Source of the DNA: Paracoccus denitrificans | GTDB lineage: Bacteria; Pseudomonadota; Alphaproteobacteria; Rhodobacterales; Rhodobacteraceae | DNA length: 64,000 nt | Direction of reading: 5' to 3' | Assembly (NCBI RefSeq): GCF_900100045.1 | Contig: NZ_FNEA01000005.1 | Coordinates: 178,049-242,048, forward strand | In this document: piece by piece, positions 53,850 through 62,234 of the stretch | Layout: each line of letters begins with the position of its first letter | Position numbering within the stretch: position 1 is the first letter of the stretch | Position numbers and translations under genes: made by a program | The notes under the pieces: generated by a model | Database searches by the model: none | The model's input: only the letters and a program-made list of their open reading frames with translations | Told to the model about the DNA's origin: nothing

Positions 53850-54505
53850 TGGCCCTGCCCGGCATCGCCCCCTACGCCCCCCCGACCGAGGCCGAACTGC
53901 CCAAGGCGCGCGGTCCCTGGCAGCCCGACCGCGACCGTCTGGCGCTGCTGGTCCACGACATGCAGCGCTATTTCTGCCGCGTCTATCCCGAGGGCGCACC
54001 GCTGGCGCCGGTGATCGGCAATATCGCGCGGCTGATCCATGCGGCGCGGGCGGCGGGCGTGCCGGTCTTTTATACCGCGCAAAAGGGCAATCAGTTCCGC
54101 CCGGATCGCGGGCTCCAGGCCGACCTGTGGGGGCCGGGAATGAGCGCCACCCCCGAGCATGAGGAGATCCTGCCCGAGTTGGCCTCGGCGACAGGCGACA
54201 TCGTGCTGGTCAAGCATCGCTACAGCGCCTTCCAGCGCTCCAACCTGGAGCAGCTGATGCGCGCGCGCGGCCGCGACCAGCTGATGATCTGCGGCGTCTA
54301 TGCCCATATCGGCTGCCTCGCCACCGCCGTCGAGGCGTTCCAGCGCGACATCGAAGCCTTTGCCGTGGCCGATGCGCAGGCGGATTTCTCGCGCGAGAAA
54401 CAGGACATGGCCATGGAATGGATCGCCGCCACCTGCGGCGTGCCGCTGTCCACCCGGCAGGCGCTGGAGGCGCTTGGCACGCATGGGGTGAAGTCATGCG
54501 CCTGA
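53849..54505 (+). CDS. Isochorismatase (stand-alone; EntB-type without carrier domain)
   Basis: 218 residues hydrolysing isochorismate to 2,3-dihydro-2,3-DHB and pyruvate. Catalytic features are LLVHDMQRYFCRVY (Asp37), LVKHRYSAFQRSNL and ICGVYAHIGCLATAVEAF. It ends after the isochorismatase domain; the aryl carrier domain of EntB/DhbB/VibB is absent and is encoded separately at 55306-55551. A GGAGAGA precedes ATG 53849. It overlaps dhbA by 10 bases, so the three synthesis genes are coupled. Confidence 0.93.
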   Translation: MALPGIAPYAPPTEAELPKARGPWQPDRDRLALLVHDMQRYFCRVYPEGAPLAPVIGNIARLIHAARAAGVPVFYTAQKGNQFRPDRGLQADLWGPGMSATPEHEEILPELASATGDIVLVKHRYSAFQRSNLEQLMRARGRDQLMICGVYAHIGCLATAVEAFQRDIEAFAVADAQADFSREKQDMAMEWIAATCGVPLSTRQALEALGTHGVKSCA

Positions 54506-55266
54506 CCGGATTTCAGGGCAAGACCGCCATCGTCACCGGCGCGGCAGGCGGCATCGGCCGCGCGGTGGTCGCCGCGCTGCTGGACGCCGGGGCGACGGTC
54601 GTCGCCGCCGATACCGAATCCGCGCTGGCCGGCAATCCCGTCGCGGGGACCGAGAACCGGGTGCTGGACGTGCGCGACGGCGATGCGGTCGAGGCCCTGG
54701 TGGCCGAGGTCGAGGCCGCGCATGGCCCGCTGGCGCTTGGTGTCCATGCGGCCGGCGTGCTGGCCATCGGGCCGCTGCTGGAGTTGCCGCCCGAGGAATG
54801 GGAGCGGGTGATCGGCGTGAACGCCCGGGGCACCTTCCACGTCACCCGCGCCTTTGGCCGGGCCATGGTGCGGAACGGCGGCGGCGCCATCGTCGCGGTC
54901 AGTTCGAACGCGGCGGGGATTCCGCGCATGAACATGGGCGTCTATGCCGCGTCCAAGGCGGCGGCGACCATGCTGGTCCGCTGCCTGGGGCTGGAACTGG
55001 CCGCCCAGGGCGTGCGCTGCAACATCGTCGCGCCGGGCTCGACGCTGACACCGATGCAGACCGGCATGTGGACCGAGGACGGCGGCGCGGGCGAGCGCGC
55101 GGTGATCGAGGGCAGCCTGGACGCCTATCGCACCGGCATCCCGCTGAAGAAGCTGGCGACACCCGAGGACATCGCCGGCGCGGTGATGTTCATGCTGTCG
55201 GACCAGGCGGGCCATGTCACCATGGCCGACCTTTACGTCGATGGCGGCGCGACGCTGCGCGCCTGA
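54496..55266 (+). CDS. dhbA: 2,3-dihydro-2,3-dihydroxybenzoate dehydrogenase
   Basis: 256 residues, an SDR with [32 protein letters not shown], catalytic [11 protein letters not shown] and [11 protein letters not shown], and [11 protein letters not shown] at the end. It resembles EntA/DhbA, including the [20 protein letters not shown] and DMQTGMW-like segment ([11 protein letters not shown]) seen in that enzyme group. It oxidises dihydro-DHB to DHB with NAD. Last gene of the dhbC-isochorismatase-dhbA operon, convergent with the carrier-protein gene across a shared terminator. Confidence 0.93.
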   Translation: MRLTGFQGKTAIVTGAAGGIGRAVVAALLDAGATVVAADTESALAGNPVAGTENRVLDVRDGDAVEALVAEVEAAHGPLALGVHAAGVLAIGPLLELPPEEWERVIGVNARGTFHVTRAFGRAMVRNGGGAIVAVSSNAAGIPRMNMGVYAASKAAATMLVRCLGLELAAQGVRCNIVAPGSTLTPMQTGMWTEDGGAGERAVIEGSLDAYRTGIPLKKLATPEDIAGAVMFMLSDQAGHVTMADLYVDGGATLRA

Positions 55267-55276
55267 CCCTTTGTCG

Positions 55277-55300
55277 GGGCCGGCCTGACACGGCCGGCCC
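55277..55300. terminator. Bidirectional hairpin terminator in the siderophore cluster
   Basis: A perfect 9-bp stem GGGCCGGCC / GGCCGGCCC with a 6-base loop TGACAC, between the convergent dhbA and carrier-protein genes. Confidence 0.8.
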
Positions 55301-55305
55301 ATCGT

Positions 55306-55551
55306 TCACAACCGCGACGAAATCAGCGCCCACCAATTGTCCAGCGACGGCTCGCGGGCCAGTTCCTCGAAGCTGGCCTCGATGCCCATCTGCTTGAGCT
55401 CCGACGAAAAGGTCATCACCGCGATCGAGTCGAGCCCGTAGAGGACAAGGTTCTCACCCGGCTCGATCTCGCAATCGTCCTCGATCATCTTCTGAACACG
55501 GGCGGCCAGCCATTCGGGGCTGAGATCGGTCTTTTCGGCAATATCCATCAT
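55306..55551 (-). CDS. Stand-alone aryl carrier protein for 2,3-DHB
   Basis: 81 residues with the phosphopantetheine attachment site in LVLYGLDSIAVMTF (Ser42). It corresponds to the C-terminal domain of EntB/DhbB/VibB (motif G-L-D-S-I-x-x-M). DHB is loaded on it by the adenylating enzyme encoded 8 bases upstream and then transferred by the condensation enzyme. In E. coli and Bacillus this domain is fused to isochorismatase, so the separate gene is notable. A phosphopantetheinyl transferase is needed but not in the window. Confidence 0.92.
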   Translation of the reverse strand: MMDIAEKTDLSPEWLAARVQKMIEDDCEIEPGENLVLYGLDSIAVMTFSSELKQMGIEASFEELAREPSLDNWWALISSRL

Positions 55552-55559
55552 TCGTCCTT

Positions 55560-57182
55560 TCAGGCGGCGGTTTCGGCCACGAGGCTGTCGCGCAGGCGGC
55601 GCTTGTCGATCTTGCCCACCGCCGTCAGCGGCAGTTCGGGCACGAAGCGGAAACGGTCGGGCAGCTTGTATTCGGCCACGCCCAGTTCCAGCAGGTGCCG
55701 GCGCAGCGCCGGCGAGGAAAGCTTGCCCGACCCCTCGCGCAGCACCAGGAAGGCGCAGCTTTTCTCGCCCAGATGCGCGTCGGGGGCGGCGACCAGCGCG
55801 GCATGGGTGATGTCGGGGTGGCGCACCAGCAGGTTCTCGATTTCCTCGGCGGCGATCTTTTCGCCGCCCCGGTTGATTTGGTCCTTGATGCGGCCGACGA
55901 CGCGCAGGTTGCCGCCCTGCCGCACCACCACGTCCCCCGAATAGTAGAACCCCTCGGCGTCAAAGGACTTCGCATTGTGCTCGGGGCTGCGGTAGTAGCC
56001 GCGGAAGGTATAGGGGCCGCGGGTTGCCAGCGCGCCGGGCGTGCCGTCCGGCACGTCGCAGCCGTCCTCGTCGACGATGCGCACCTCGTCGTCGGGGCTG
56101 ATCGGCCGGCCCTGGGTGGTGAAAATCACCTCGGGCGGATCGTCCAGCCGGGTATAGTTCACCAGCCCCTCGGCCATGCCGAAGACCTGCTGCAGGCGGC
56201 AGCCCAGCAGTTCGGGAACGCGCCGCGCCGTCGCCTCGGCGAAACTGGCGCCGCCGACCAGCATCAGCTCCAGGCTGTCCAGCATGGCGCGGCGGGCGGG
56301 CTCTTCCTCGACCGCGCGCAGCCACAGCGCGACGGCGGGCGGCACCAGCGGCGCCATGGTGATCCGTTCGCGCGCCACGATCTGGAAGCAGGTCAGCGGT
56401 TCGGGGCTGGAGGCCATGACCACCGTGCCGCCGGCATGGAACACCCCCAGCGCGCCGGGCGAGCTCATGGTGAAGTTGTGCCCCGCCGGCAAGGCGCAAA
56501 GAAAGCGGGTGGCCGAGGTCACGCCGCAGATCTGGACGCTGGCGCGGATGCTGTAGTCGTAATCGTTATGGGTGCGCGGGATCAGCTTGGGCGTCCCGGT
56601 GCTGCCGCCCGACAACTGGAAGAAGGCGACCTCGCCGCCCGGGGTCGGCCCCGCCCCCGCCGGCAGGTCACCGCCATGGGTCAGCCAGTGATCCAGGCTG
56701 CGCTGGGGGTCGTCCTCGCCCAGCAGCAGCAGATGCGCGACGCCACCCGCCCGCAATTCCTCGGCAAAGGCGTCGTCGCGGAACAGCTCGTGCTGGCGCG
56801 AGGCAATGACCACGCGCGGCGCGATCTGGCGGACATATTCCGCAAGCTCCAGCCGGCGATGGCTGAACAACGCGTTCACCGGCGCCACGCCGATCCGCAG
56901 AAGCGCGAAGAAGGCGACGAAGAACTCGGCCACGTTCGGCAATTGCACCAGCGCCGTATCGCCATGGCCCAGCCCCTGCTGCGCCAGCCTGGCGGCCAGG
57001 TTGCACGACAGCCGGTCCAGATCGGCATAGCTGAAGCGGCGCGAACCGCAGACCAGCGCCTCGGCCTCGGGGTTGGCGGCCAGCTGCGCGTCCAGGATAT
57101 GGGTCAGCGGCTGGTCGATCCAATAACCGGCCTCGCGATAGCGCTGCGCGAGGTCTTGCGGCCAAGGGCTGAATTCAATCAT
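55560..57182 (-). CDS. dhbE: 2,3-dihydroxybenzoate-AMP ligase
   Basis: 540 residues, the EntE/DhbE/VibE adenylating enzyme that activates DHB and loads the aryl carrier protein. It shows [18 protein letters not shown] at the start, the phosphate loop [30 protein letters not shown]-like [36 protein letters not shown] and [21 protein letters not shown]. The length is normal. The carrier-protein gene follows after 8 bases. It is divergent from the condensation-enzyme gene over 187 bases, which likely contain both promoters. Confidence 0.95.
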   Translation of the reverse strand: MIEFSPWPQDLAQRYREAGYWIDQPLTHILDAQLAANPEAEALVCGSRRFSYADLDRLSCNLAARLAQQGLGHGDTALVQLPNVAEFFVAFFALLRIGVAPVNALFSHRRLELAEYVRQIAPRVVIASRQHELFRDDAFAEELRAGGVAHLLLLGEDDPQRSLDHWLTHGGDLPAGAGPTPGGEVAFFQLSGGSTGTPKLIPRTHNDYDYSIRASVQICGVTSATRFLCALPAGHNFTMSSPGALGVFHAGGTVVMASSPEPLTCFQIVARERITMAPLVPPAVALWLRAVEEEPARRAMLDSLELMLVGGASFAEATARRVPELLGCRLQQVFGMAEGLVNYTRLDDPPEVIFTTQGRPISPDDEVRIVDEDGCDVPDGTPGALATRGPYTFRGYYRSPEHNAKSFDAEGFYYSGDVVVRQGGNLRVVGRIKDQINRGGEKIAAEEIENLLVRHPDITHAALVAAPDAHLGEKSCAFLVLREGSGKLSSPALRRHLLELGVAEYKLPDRFRFVPELPLTAVGKIDKRRLRDSLVAETAA

Positions 57183-57232
57183 GCGGATACCTGTTCTGAC
57201 GGCAATGACCCGCTCAGGGCACCTGCGGCACC

Positions 57233-57260
57233 TTGACGGGTGTTAATAGTTGAGTATTTT
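57233..57260 (+). promoter_or_regulatory. Putative promoter for the condensation-enzyme gene
   Basis: TTGACG (57233-57238), a 16-base spacer and TATTTT (57255-57260) in the most AT-rich stretch of the divergent region. An iron-responsive operator is expected here, but I could not match one. Confidence 0.35.
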
Positions 57261-57369
57261 TATCCCGCTTTCTCTCTTGAAGCAAGCCAGCCGCATCCTT
57301 CCCGGGACGCAACCAAGCCAGCCCCCTCTCGTTCAGAATGCCAGACCCTGCGACAGGGATAAGGATTTC

Positions 57370-58719
57370 ATGACGCATCATCAAGCCGAGGGGCTTTGGC
57401 TGCCCCTGACGCTGGCCCAGATGGATTTCTGGGAAGAGTTCCGGTTCCACCCCGGCGAGGCGGTCTCGACAGTCGCCCATGCCATCGAGTTGCGCGGGGT
57501 CGCGGACCCCGAGGCGCTGGCCGGCGCCATAACGGCGACCATCGCCGAGACCGACATCATGGCGCTACGCTTCGGCCTTGGTGCCGATGGCCGGCCGGTG
57601 CAGCGGGTCGATCCCACGCAGCGGCCCCGGCTGCGCCACCTGGACCTGTCGGACCGCGCGGATGCGCGCGAGCACGCCCTTGCGCTGATGCAGGCGGATG
57701 TCGATACGGCGCTTGACCTGCTGGACCAGCCCATCGCGGCGCAGTGGCTGATCCGGCTGGCCGAGGGGCATTACCTGTGGTTCAACCGCGGGCATCATAT
57801 CGCGCTGGACGGCTATGCCATGGGCCTGATCGAACGGCGCTGCGCCCAGCTTTACGCCGCCTTGGCCAAGGGCGCGGACCCCGGCCAGCCGCTGCGCCCG
57901 CTGGCCGACTATCTGAACGAGGAAACCGACTATCGCGCCAGCCCGCGCCATGCCGCCGACGGCCGGCACTGGGCCGAAGTGCTGGCGGCCAGGCCCCGCC
58001 CGCGCGTGCTGTGCAAGGGGTCCGAGGACTATCCCGCCGAGGCGCTTTGCGCCGCGCATGACCTGTCGGCGCTGCGCCCCGCGCTGATGCGGCAGGCGCA
58101 GGCGGTGGGCATGGGCTGGCCGGACCTGTTGACGGTGCTCTGCTCGGCCTGGGCCGCACTGCACCTGCGGGACGGCTCGGCCGAGCGGCTGGCCGACGAC
58201 CATGGCCGCATCGCGATGCCGGTCTGGCTGCCCTATATGAGCCGGATGGGCAGCGTCGCCGTCTCGGTCCCGGCGCTGGTGGTGAACATCCTGCCGCTGG
58301 ACGTGACCCTGCACCCGGCCGAACCGCTGGGCGAGGCGCTGGCCCGGCTGGGCGGGCGGCTGCGCAAGCTGCGCCGCCACGGCCGCTACCGCATCGAGCA
58401 GATCGCCGAGGATTACGGCATGGAGCCGCGCAGCCGCTTCTTCTTCTCGCCGCTGATCAACGTGCTGCCCTTTGACGAGGCGCGCTTTGCCGGCTGCGAA
58501 ACCGCGCGGCATGTGCTGTCGAACGGCCCGGGCGACGGGTTCAACATCACCATCCGCGGCGATGGCGAGGCGCAGGGGCTGGAACTGCTGGTCGAGGCCG
58601 ATCCGACCCTGACCCCGCCCGAGGATTTCGCCCGGCTGTCCGACGGCCTGCCGCGTTTTCTTTCGGCGGCGCTGGTGCCGGAAAACCTGCCGCTCCCGCT
58701 GGCGGGCCTGCCGGGCTGA
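57370..58719 (+). CDS. VibH-like stand-alone NRPS condensation enzyme
   Basis: About 449 residues, one condensation domain and nothing else, like VibH (about 440). The motif HHxxxDG is GHHIALDGYAMG (His142, His143, Asp147). The N-terminus LPLTLAQMDFWEEFR and VPALVVNILPLDV with FFFSPLINVLPF fit the family. VibH joins carrier-bound DHB to the free amine norspermidine. In a Paracoccus the expected amine is spermidine, giving bis-DHB spermidine on the way to parabactin (inference from known chemistry of the genus). AAGGA precedes ATG 57370. Confidence 0.9.
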   Translation: MTHHQAEGLWLPLTLAQMDFWEEFRFHPGEAVSTVAHAIELRGVADPEALAGAITATIAETDIMALRFGLGADGRPVQRVDPTQRPRLRHLDLSDRADAREHALALMQADVDTALDLLDQPIAAQWLIRLAEGHYLWFNRGHHIALDGYAMGLIERRCAQLYAALAKGADPGQPLRPLADYLNEETDYRASPRHAADGRHWAEVLAARPRPRVLCKGSEDYPAEALCAAHDLSALRPALMRQAQAVGMGWPDLLTVLCSAWAALHLRDGSAERLADDHGRIAMPVWLPYMSRMGSVAVSVPALVVNILPLDVTLHPAEPLGEALARLGGRLRKLRRHGRYRIEQIAEDYGMEPRSRFFFSPLINVLPFDEARFAGCETARHVLSNGPGDGFNITIRGDGEAQGLELLVEADPTLTPPEDFARLSDGLPRFLSAALVPENLPLPLAGLPG

Positions 58720-58775
58720 CGCGGCCTTGCCGGCCCGCCCGCCCCGGCGCAGACTGCCCGGGCAGGAGGGCCGGG

Positions 58776-59231
58776 ATGGATAGCGACGACATGCGCCTTG
58801 CCACAGCCGGCGATCTGGCCGTGGTCGGGGATTTGGTGAACAGCGCCTATGGTCATTACGTCGCCCGCATCGGCCGCAAGCCGGGGCCGATGCTGGACGA
58901 CCATGCGGCGCGCATCGCGGCCGGCTGGACGCATCTGCTGGAGCGGGGCGGCGCGGTGCTGGGCCTGGTCGTGCTGATCCCGCAACCCGATGCGCTGCTG
59001 GTCGAGAACGTGGCGGTCTCTCCCCGGGCGCAGGGGCTGGGACTTGGCCGGCGGCTGATGGAATTCGCCGAAAAGCGCGCCCGTGCGGCGGGCCTGACCC
59101 GGCTGCGGCTTTATACTCATGTGGCCATGGTCGAGAATCAGGCCATCTATGCCCGGCTCGGCTATGCCGAAACGCGCCGTGTCCACGAAGCCGGGCTGCA
59201 CCGCATCTATATGGAAAAGCCGCTGGCCTAG
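58776..59231 (+). CDS. GNAT family N-acetyltransferase
   Basis: 151 residues. The acetyl-CoA-binding motif is NVAVSPRAQGLGLGRRLMEFA, followed by LRLYTHVAMVENQAIYARLGY and a RIYMEKPL end. Substrate unknown. It starts 56 bases after the condensation gene on the same strand, but its family gives no reason to think it belongs to siderophore synthesis. Its end overlaps the convergent small secreted protein by 4 bases. Confidence 0.88.
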   Translation: MDSDDMRLATAGDLAVVGDLVNSAYGHYVARIGRKPGPMLDDHAARIAAGWTHLLERGGAVLGLVVLIPQPDALLVENVAVSPRAQGLGLGRRLMEFAEKRARAAGLTRLRLYTHVAMVENQAIYARLGYAETRRVHEAGLHRIYMEKPLA

Positions 59232-59662
59232 TCGCGATAGGGAATCGTGGCCCCCGCCCCCGGCCGCTGCGGGCCGGCCGGGATGAAGTTGCGCGTGCTG
59301 CAACCCGTCGCGTCGCGATCCACCAGCCCGGGCGAACGGCGCTGCGGCAATTCGAACCCGGCGCAAAGCCGATAGCTGCGCGGGCCGGTCACCTCGTAGC
59401 GATAGGGCTCGCCGGTAAAGGGATCGGCGAGCCGCACCTGCCGGTCGCATCGCGGGGTGGTATCCAGCATCTCGGGCAGGCGGTCGCCGTTCTCGCGCGC
59501 CAGGCAGACCACCAGCCGGCCCAGATTCGCCAGGTCGTTTTCACGCTCGCGGTCGCGACGCTCCTTGCGGGCATGGCCGGGGCCTCCGGTCAGCGCCAGC
59601 CCGGCGACGACGGCGGTCGCGGCCAGCAGCGCGATGGCAAGGGTCGCCCAGCCCTTAATCAT
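59228..59662 (-). CDS. Hypothetical membrane-anchored or exported protein
   Basis: 144 residues with one N-terminal hydrophobic segment (WATLAIALLAATAVVAGLAL), then an acidic/basic stretch KERRDRERENDL and a C-terminal domain with CLARENGDRLPEML, CDRQVRLADPF and GCSTRNF. Three or four cysteines could form periplasmic disulfides. I do not recognise the family. It overlaps the end of the DUF5671 gene by 8 bases, so the two are probably coupled and may work together. Confidence 0.7.
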   Translation of the reverse strand: MIKGWATLAIALLAATAVVAGLALTGGPGHARKERRDRERENDLANLGRLVVCLARENGDRLPEMLDTTPRCDRQVRLADPFTGEPYRYEVTGPRSYRLCAGFELPQRRSPGLVDRDATGCSTRNFIPAGPQRPGAGATIPYRD

Positions 59663-60275
59663 TCAACTCGTCCCGGTAATAGGCAAAGACCAGCCCCGCG
59701 ACCCCGGCGACCAGCGCGGCCTTGGCGGCGAAACGCGCGGTCAGATCGCCGTTGAGCAGCGTGTAGATGACATAGATCCCGTCCGCCAGGAACACCAGCG
59801 CCACCACCAGCAAGGTCAGCGACGCGAACCACTTGCGCACCAGCGACCGCCGCCGCCCGGCATCGCCCAGGCTCATCCGCGCCACCCTGCGGTTGAGCAC
59901 CAGGAACAGCGGCACGAAGGCGATCAGCGAGGCGATGGACCAGCGCGTCGAACTGCCCGGCCCGTAATAGCGGCTGTCGGCCGGGTCGGGAATCAGCCGG
60001 TCGATCAGCGCCATGCCCAGCTCGCAGACATGCCAGCCGATCATGCCCAGGGACAGGAACAGCAGGCCGTAAAGCAGCGCCTCCTGCGCCGAGGCATAGG
60101 GGCGAGGACGCGGCACCGGCGGCAGGCCGGGGGCGGTCTCCCAGCCGCCCAGCGCCTCGTCGATCTCGGGTGCGGACCAACCGGCATGGGCCAGCGCCCG
60201 GGCGATGCCGTCGCGGTCGCCGCCCTGCACCATGGCCCGGCGGACGAATTCGGAAAGCTGGTCGGACGGTTTCAT
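59655..60275 (-). CDS. DUF5671 domain-containing membrane protein
   Basis: 206 residues. An N-terminal soluble segment (QLSEFVRRAMVQGGDRDGIA, then HAGWSAPEIDEALGGW) looks like a UBA-type helical bundle. Four to five membrane helices with LLYGLLFLSLGMIGWH, IASLIAFVPLFLVLNRRVAR and LLVVALVFLADGIYVIYTLLNGDLT follow. This is the DUF5671 architecture; function unknown. I chose ATG 60275 (MKPSDQLS), preceded by GGGGGT. The upstream frame is not protein-like. Confidence 0.8.
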   Translation of the reverse strand: MKPSDQLSEFVRRAMVQGGDRDGIARALAHAGWSAPEIDEALGGWETAPGLPPVPRPRPYASAQEALLYGLLFLSLGMIGWHVCELGMALIDRLIPDPADSRYYGPGSSTRWSIASLIAFVPLFLVLNRRVARMSLGDAGRRRSLVRKWFASLTLLVVALVFLADGIYVIYTLLNGDLTARFAAKAALVAGVAGLVFAYYRDELND

Positions 60276-60474
60276 CGGCACCCCCTGTCTAGCCGGCAGG
60301 TTTCGCCATGCCGGACGCCCGGTCAAGCCTGTCGGGACGCCGGCTGGGGCGGTTTCACCCTGCCCCGGCACCGGCGCGAAAATTTTCCCGGCGGCGCGAT
60401 TTTTCCCCTTGCACCCCCCGGCGCGCTCCCATAAATGACGCCTCACCGAAGGCGAAGCGCCATCGGGATGGAGT

Positions 60475-60549
60475 GCGGGCGTAGCTCAGGGGTAGAGCAT
60501 TACCTTGCCAAGGTAAGGGTCGTGAGTTCGAATCTCATCGCCCGCTCCA
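60475..60549 (+). tRNA. tRNA-Gly (GCC)
   Basis: 75 bases with encoded CCA. The acceptor GCGGGCG pairs with CGCCCGC, the D arm is GCTCAGGGGTAGAGC, the anticodon loop CTTGCCAAG gives GCC, and the T arm is GTGAGTTCGAATCTCAT. Confidence 0.97.
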
Positions 60550-60572
60550 AAATCTTCCTTCGGGATCGGCGA

Positions 60573-60594
60573 AAAGCGGCCTACGGGCCGCTTT
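60573..60594 (+). terminator. Terminator after tRNA-Gly
   Basis: A perfect 9-bp stem AAAGCGGCC / GGCCGCTTT with a TACG loop, followed by CGACGTTT, 23 bases past the tRNA. Confidence 0.8.
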
Positions 60595-60813
60595 CGACGT
60601 TTCAGGCCACCCCCTGAAGCCACACCATAGCTGCGTTCGATCGACCCGGAGAGAGCATTTGCCCTGCCTCTGGCCATTTTCCGTGAATCGGCGCTAGTAT
60701 GGTAACCGGAGTTGCCCCGGCTGCCACATCCGGGACAGCCGTCAGGAACAAGCTGCCGCGCTTTCGCAACCACGCATCCCCCGAATCGCGGCCAGCCCAA
60801 GCGTGAGGTGATC

Positions 60814-62076
60814 ATGCCGGCTCTGGAAGCTCTGATCGAACGGAAACTGCAACGACTGGGCGTGCCGCTGGCCGTGCGCCTGCCCTCGGGGCGGCGGCTG
60901 GGACCGGCGGATGCACGCGTCACCATCGCCTTCAAGGACATGGCCGCGCTGGCGCCGCTGGCCTCGGCGCGGCTGGGCCGGCTGGGGGACGAGATCGTCC
61001 GCGGCCGCGCCCGGATCGAGGGCTCGATGCGCGACCTGATGCGAATCGTCGCGGCGCTGGTGCCCGACGAGGGCCAGCCGATCCAGCCCAAGCCCTGGCA
61101 ACGGCTGTTCAATCACCTGCATTCGGTGCTGCGCCACAGCCGCGACCGCGACGCGCGGCAGATCCGCGCGCATTACGACGTCTCGGACGATTTCTATGCG
61201 CTCTGGCTGGACCCGCGACGGGTCTATTCCTGCGCCTATTTCGCCCAGCCGCAGATGACGCTGGCGCAGGCGCAAGAGGCCAAGCTGGACCTGATCTGCC
61301 GCAAGCTGGACCTGCATCCGGGCGAACGCTTCGTCGATATCGGCGCCGGCTGGGGTGCGCTTTTGCTGCATGCCGCGCGCCATTACGGCGTCGATGCCAC
61401 CGGCATCACCCTGTCGCAGAACCAGTTCGACCATGTCAGCCGCATCATCGCCGAAGAGGGCCTGGGCGAAAGGGTGCGCATCCTGCTGTGCGACTATCGC
61501 GACCTGGTGCCCGACAGGCCCTTCGACAAGCTCGCCTCGGTCGGCATGTTCGAACATGTCGGGCGTGCCAGGATGGGCACCTATTGCGACACCCTGCGCC
61601 GGCTGCTGCGGCCGGGCGGGCTGGCGCTGAACCACGGCATCGCCGCCTCGGGGGTGGACGATGCGATGGTCGGCGGCGGCCTAGGCGATTTCATCGAGAA
61701 ATACATCTTTCCGGGCGGCGAGCTGATCCATGTCAGCCAGGCCATCCGCAGCATGTCGCAGGCCGGGCTGGAAATGGTCGATACCGAGAACCTGCGGCCG
61801 CATTACGCACGCACGCTCTGGGCCTGGTCCGACGCGCTGGAGGCGCAACTGCCCGAGGCCGAGCAGGAGCTGGCACGCTCGATGCCGCCCGAGCGCGCCG
61901 CCGAGGTGTTGCAGGCCTACCGGCTGTATCTGGCCGGCTGCGCGCTGGCCTTCGAGCAGGGCTGGGTGGCGCTTTACCAGATCCTGCTGATCCATCCCGA
62001 CCCGGCCATGGCGACGCCGGACCTGCCGGGCGCGCAATCCGCCTATCCCTTCCGGCGGGACCATATCTATCGCTGA
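60814..62076 (+). CDS. cfa: Cyclopropane-fatty-acyl-phospholipid synthase family protein
   Basis: 420 residues. It methylenates unsaturated fatty acyl chains in membrane phospholipids using SAM. It shows IRAHYDVSDDFYALWLDPRRVYSCAYF, the SAM motif FVDIGAGWGALLLHAARHYG, TGITLSQNQ, KLASVGMFEHVG, KYIFPGGELIHVSQ and a Cys/Glu-rich end. The N-terminal SCP-2-like lipid domain is present. The start ATG 60814 has GAGG nearby. The 264-base gap after the tRNA-Gly holds its terminator and nothing else I can recognise. Confidence 0.9.
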   Translation: MPALEALIERKLQRLGVPLAVRLPSGRRLGPADARVTIAFKDMAALAPLASARLGRLGDEIVRGRARIEGSMRDLMRIVAALVPDEGQPIQPKPWQRLFNHLHSVLRHSRDRDARQIRAHYDVSDDFYALWLDPRRVYSCAYFAQPQMTLAQAQEAKLDLICRKLDLHPGERFVDIGAGWGALLLHAARHYGVDATGITLSQNQFDHVSRIIAEEGLGERVRILLCDYRDLVPDRPFDKLASVGMFEHVGRARMGTYCDTLRRLLRPGGLALNHGIAASGVDDAMVGGGLGDFIEKYIFPGGELIHVSQAIRSMSQAGLEMVDTENLRPHYARTLWAWSDALEAQLPEAEQELARSMPPERAAEVLQAYRLYLAGCALAFEQGWVALYQILLIHPDPAMATPDLPGAQSAYPFRRDHIYR

Positions 62077-62234
62077 TCCGGCGCGATGCGCCTTCACAAT
62101 GCGCAGGCCGGCCCTTGGCAAGCGGGGCCGCCTGCGAATAGTTAACGGTAACATCGGCCGAAAGCCGAGAATCTGGGACATCCATCGCCCCGGCAAGGCC
62201 CGGGCGATGCCAAGCGGAACGGAGCGGAACCGAG

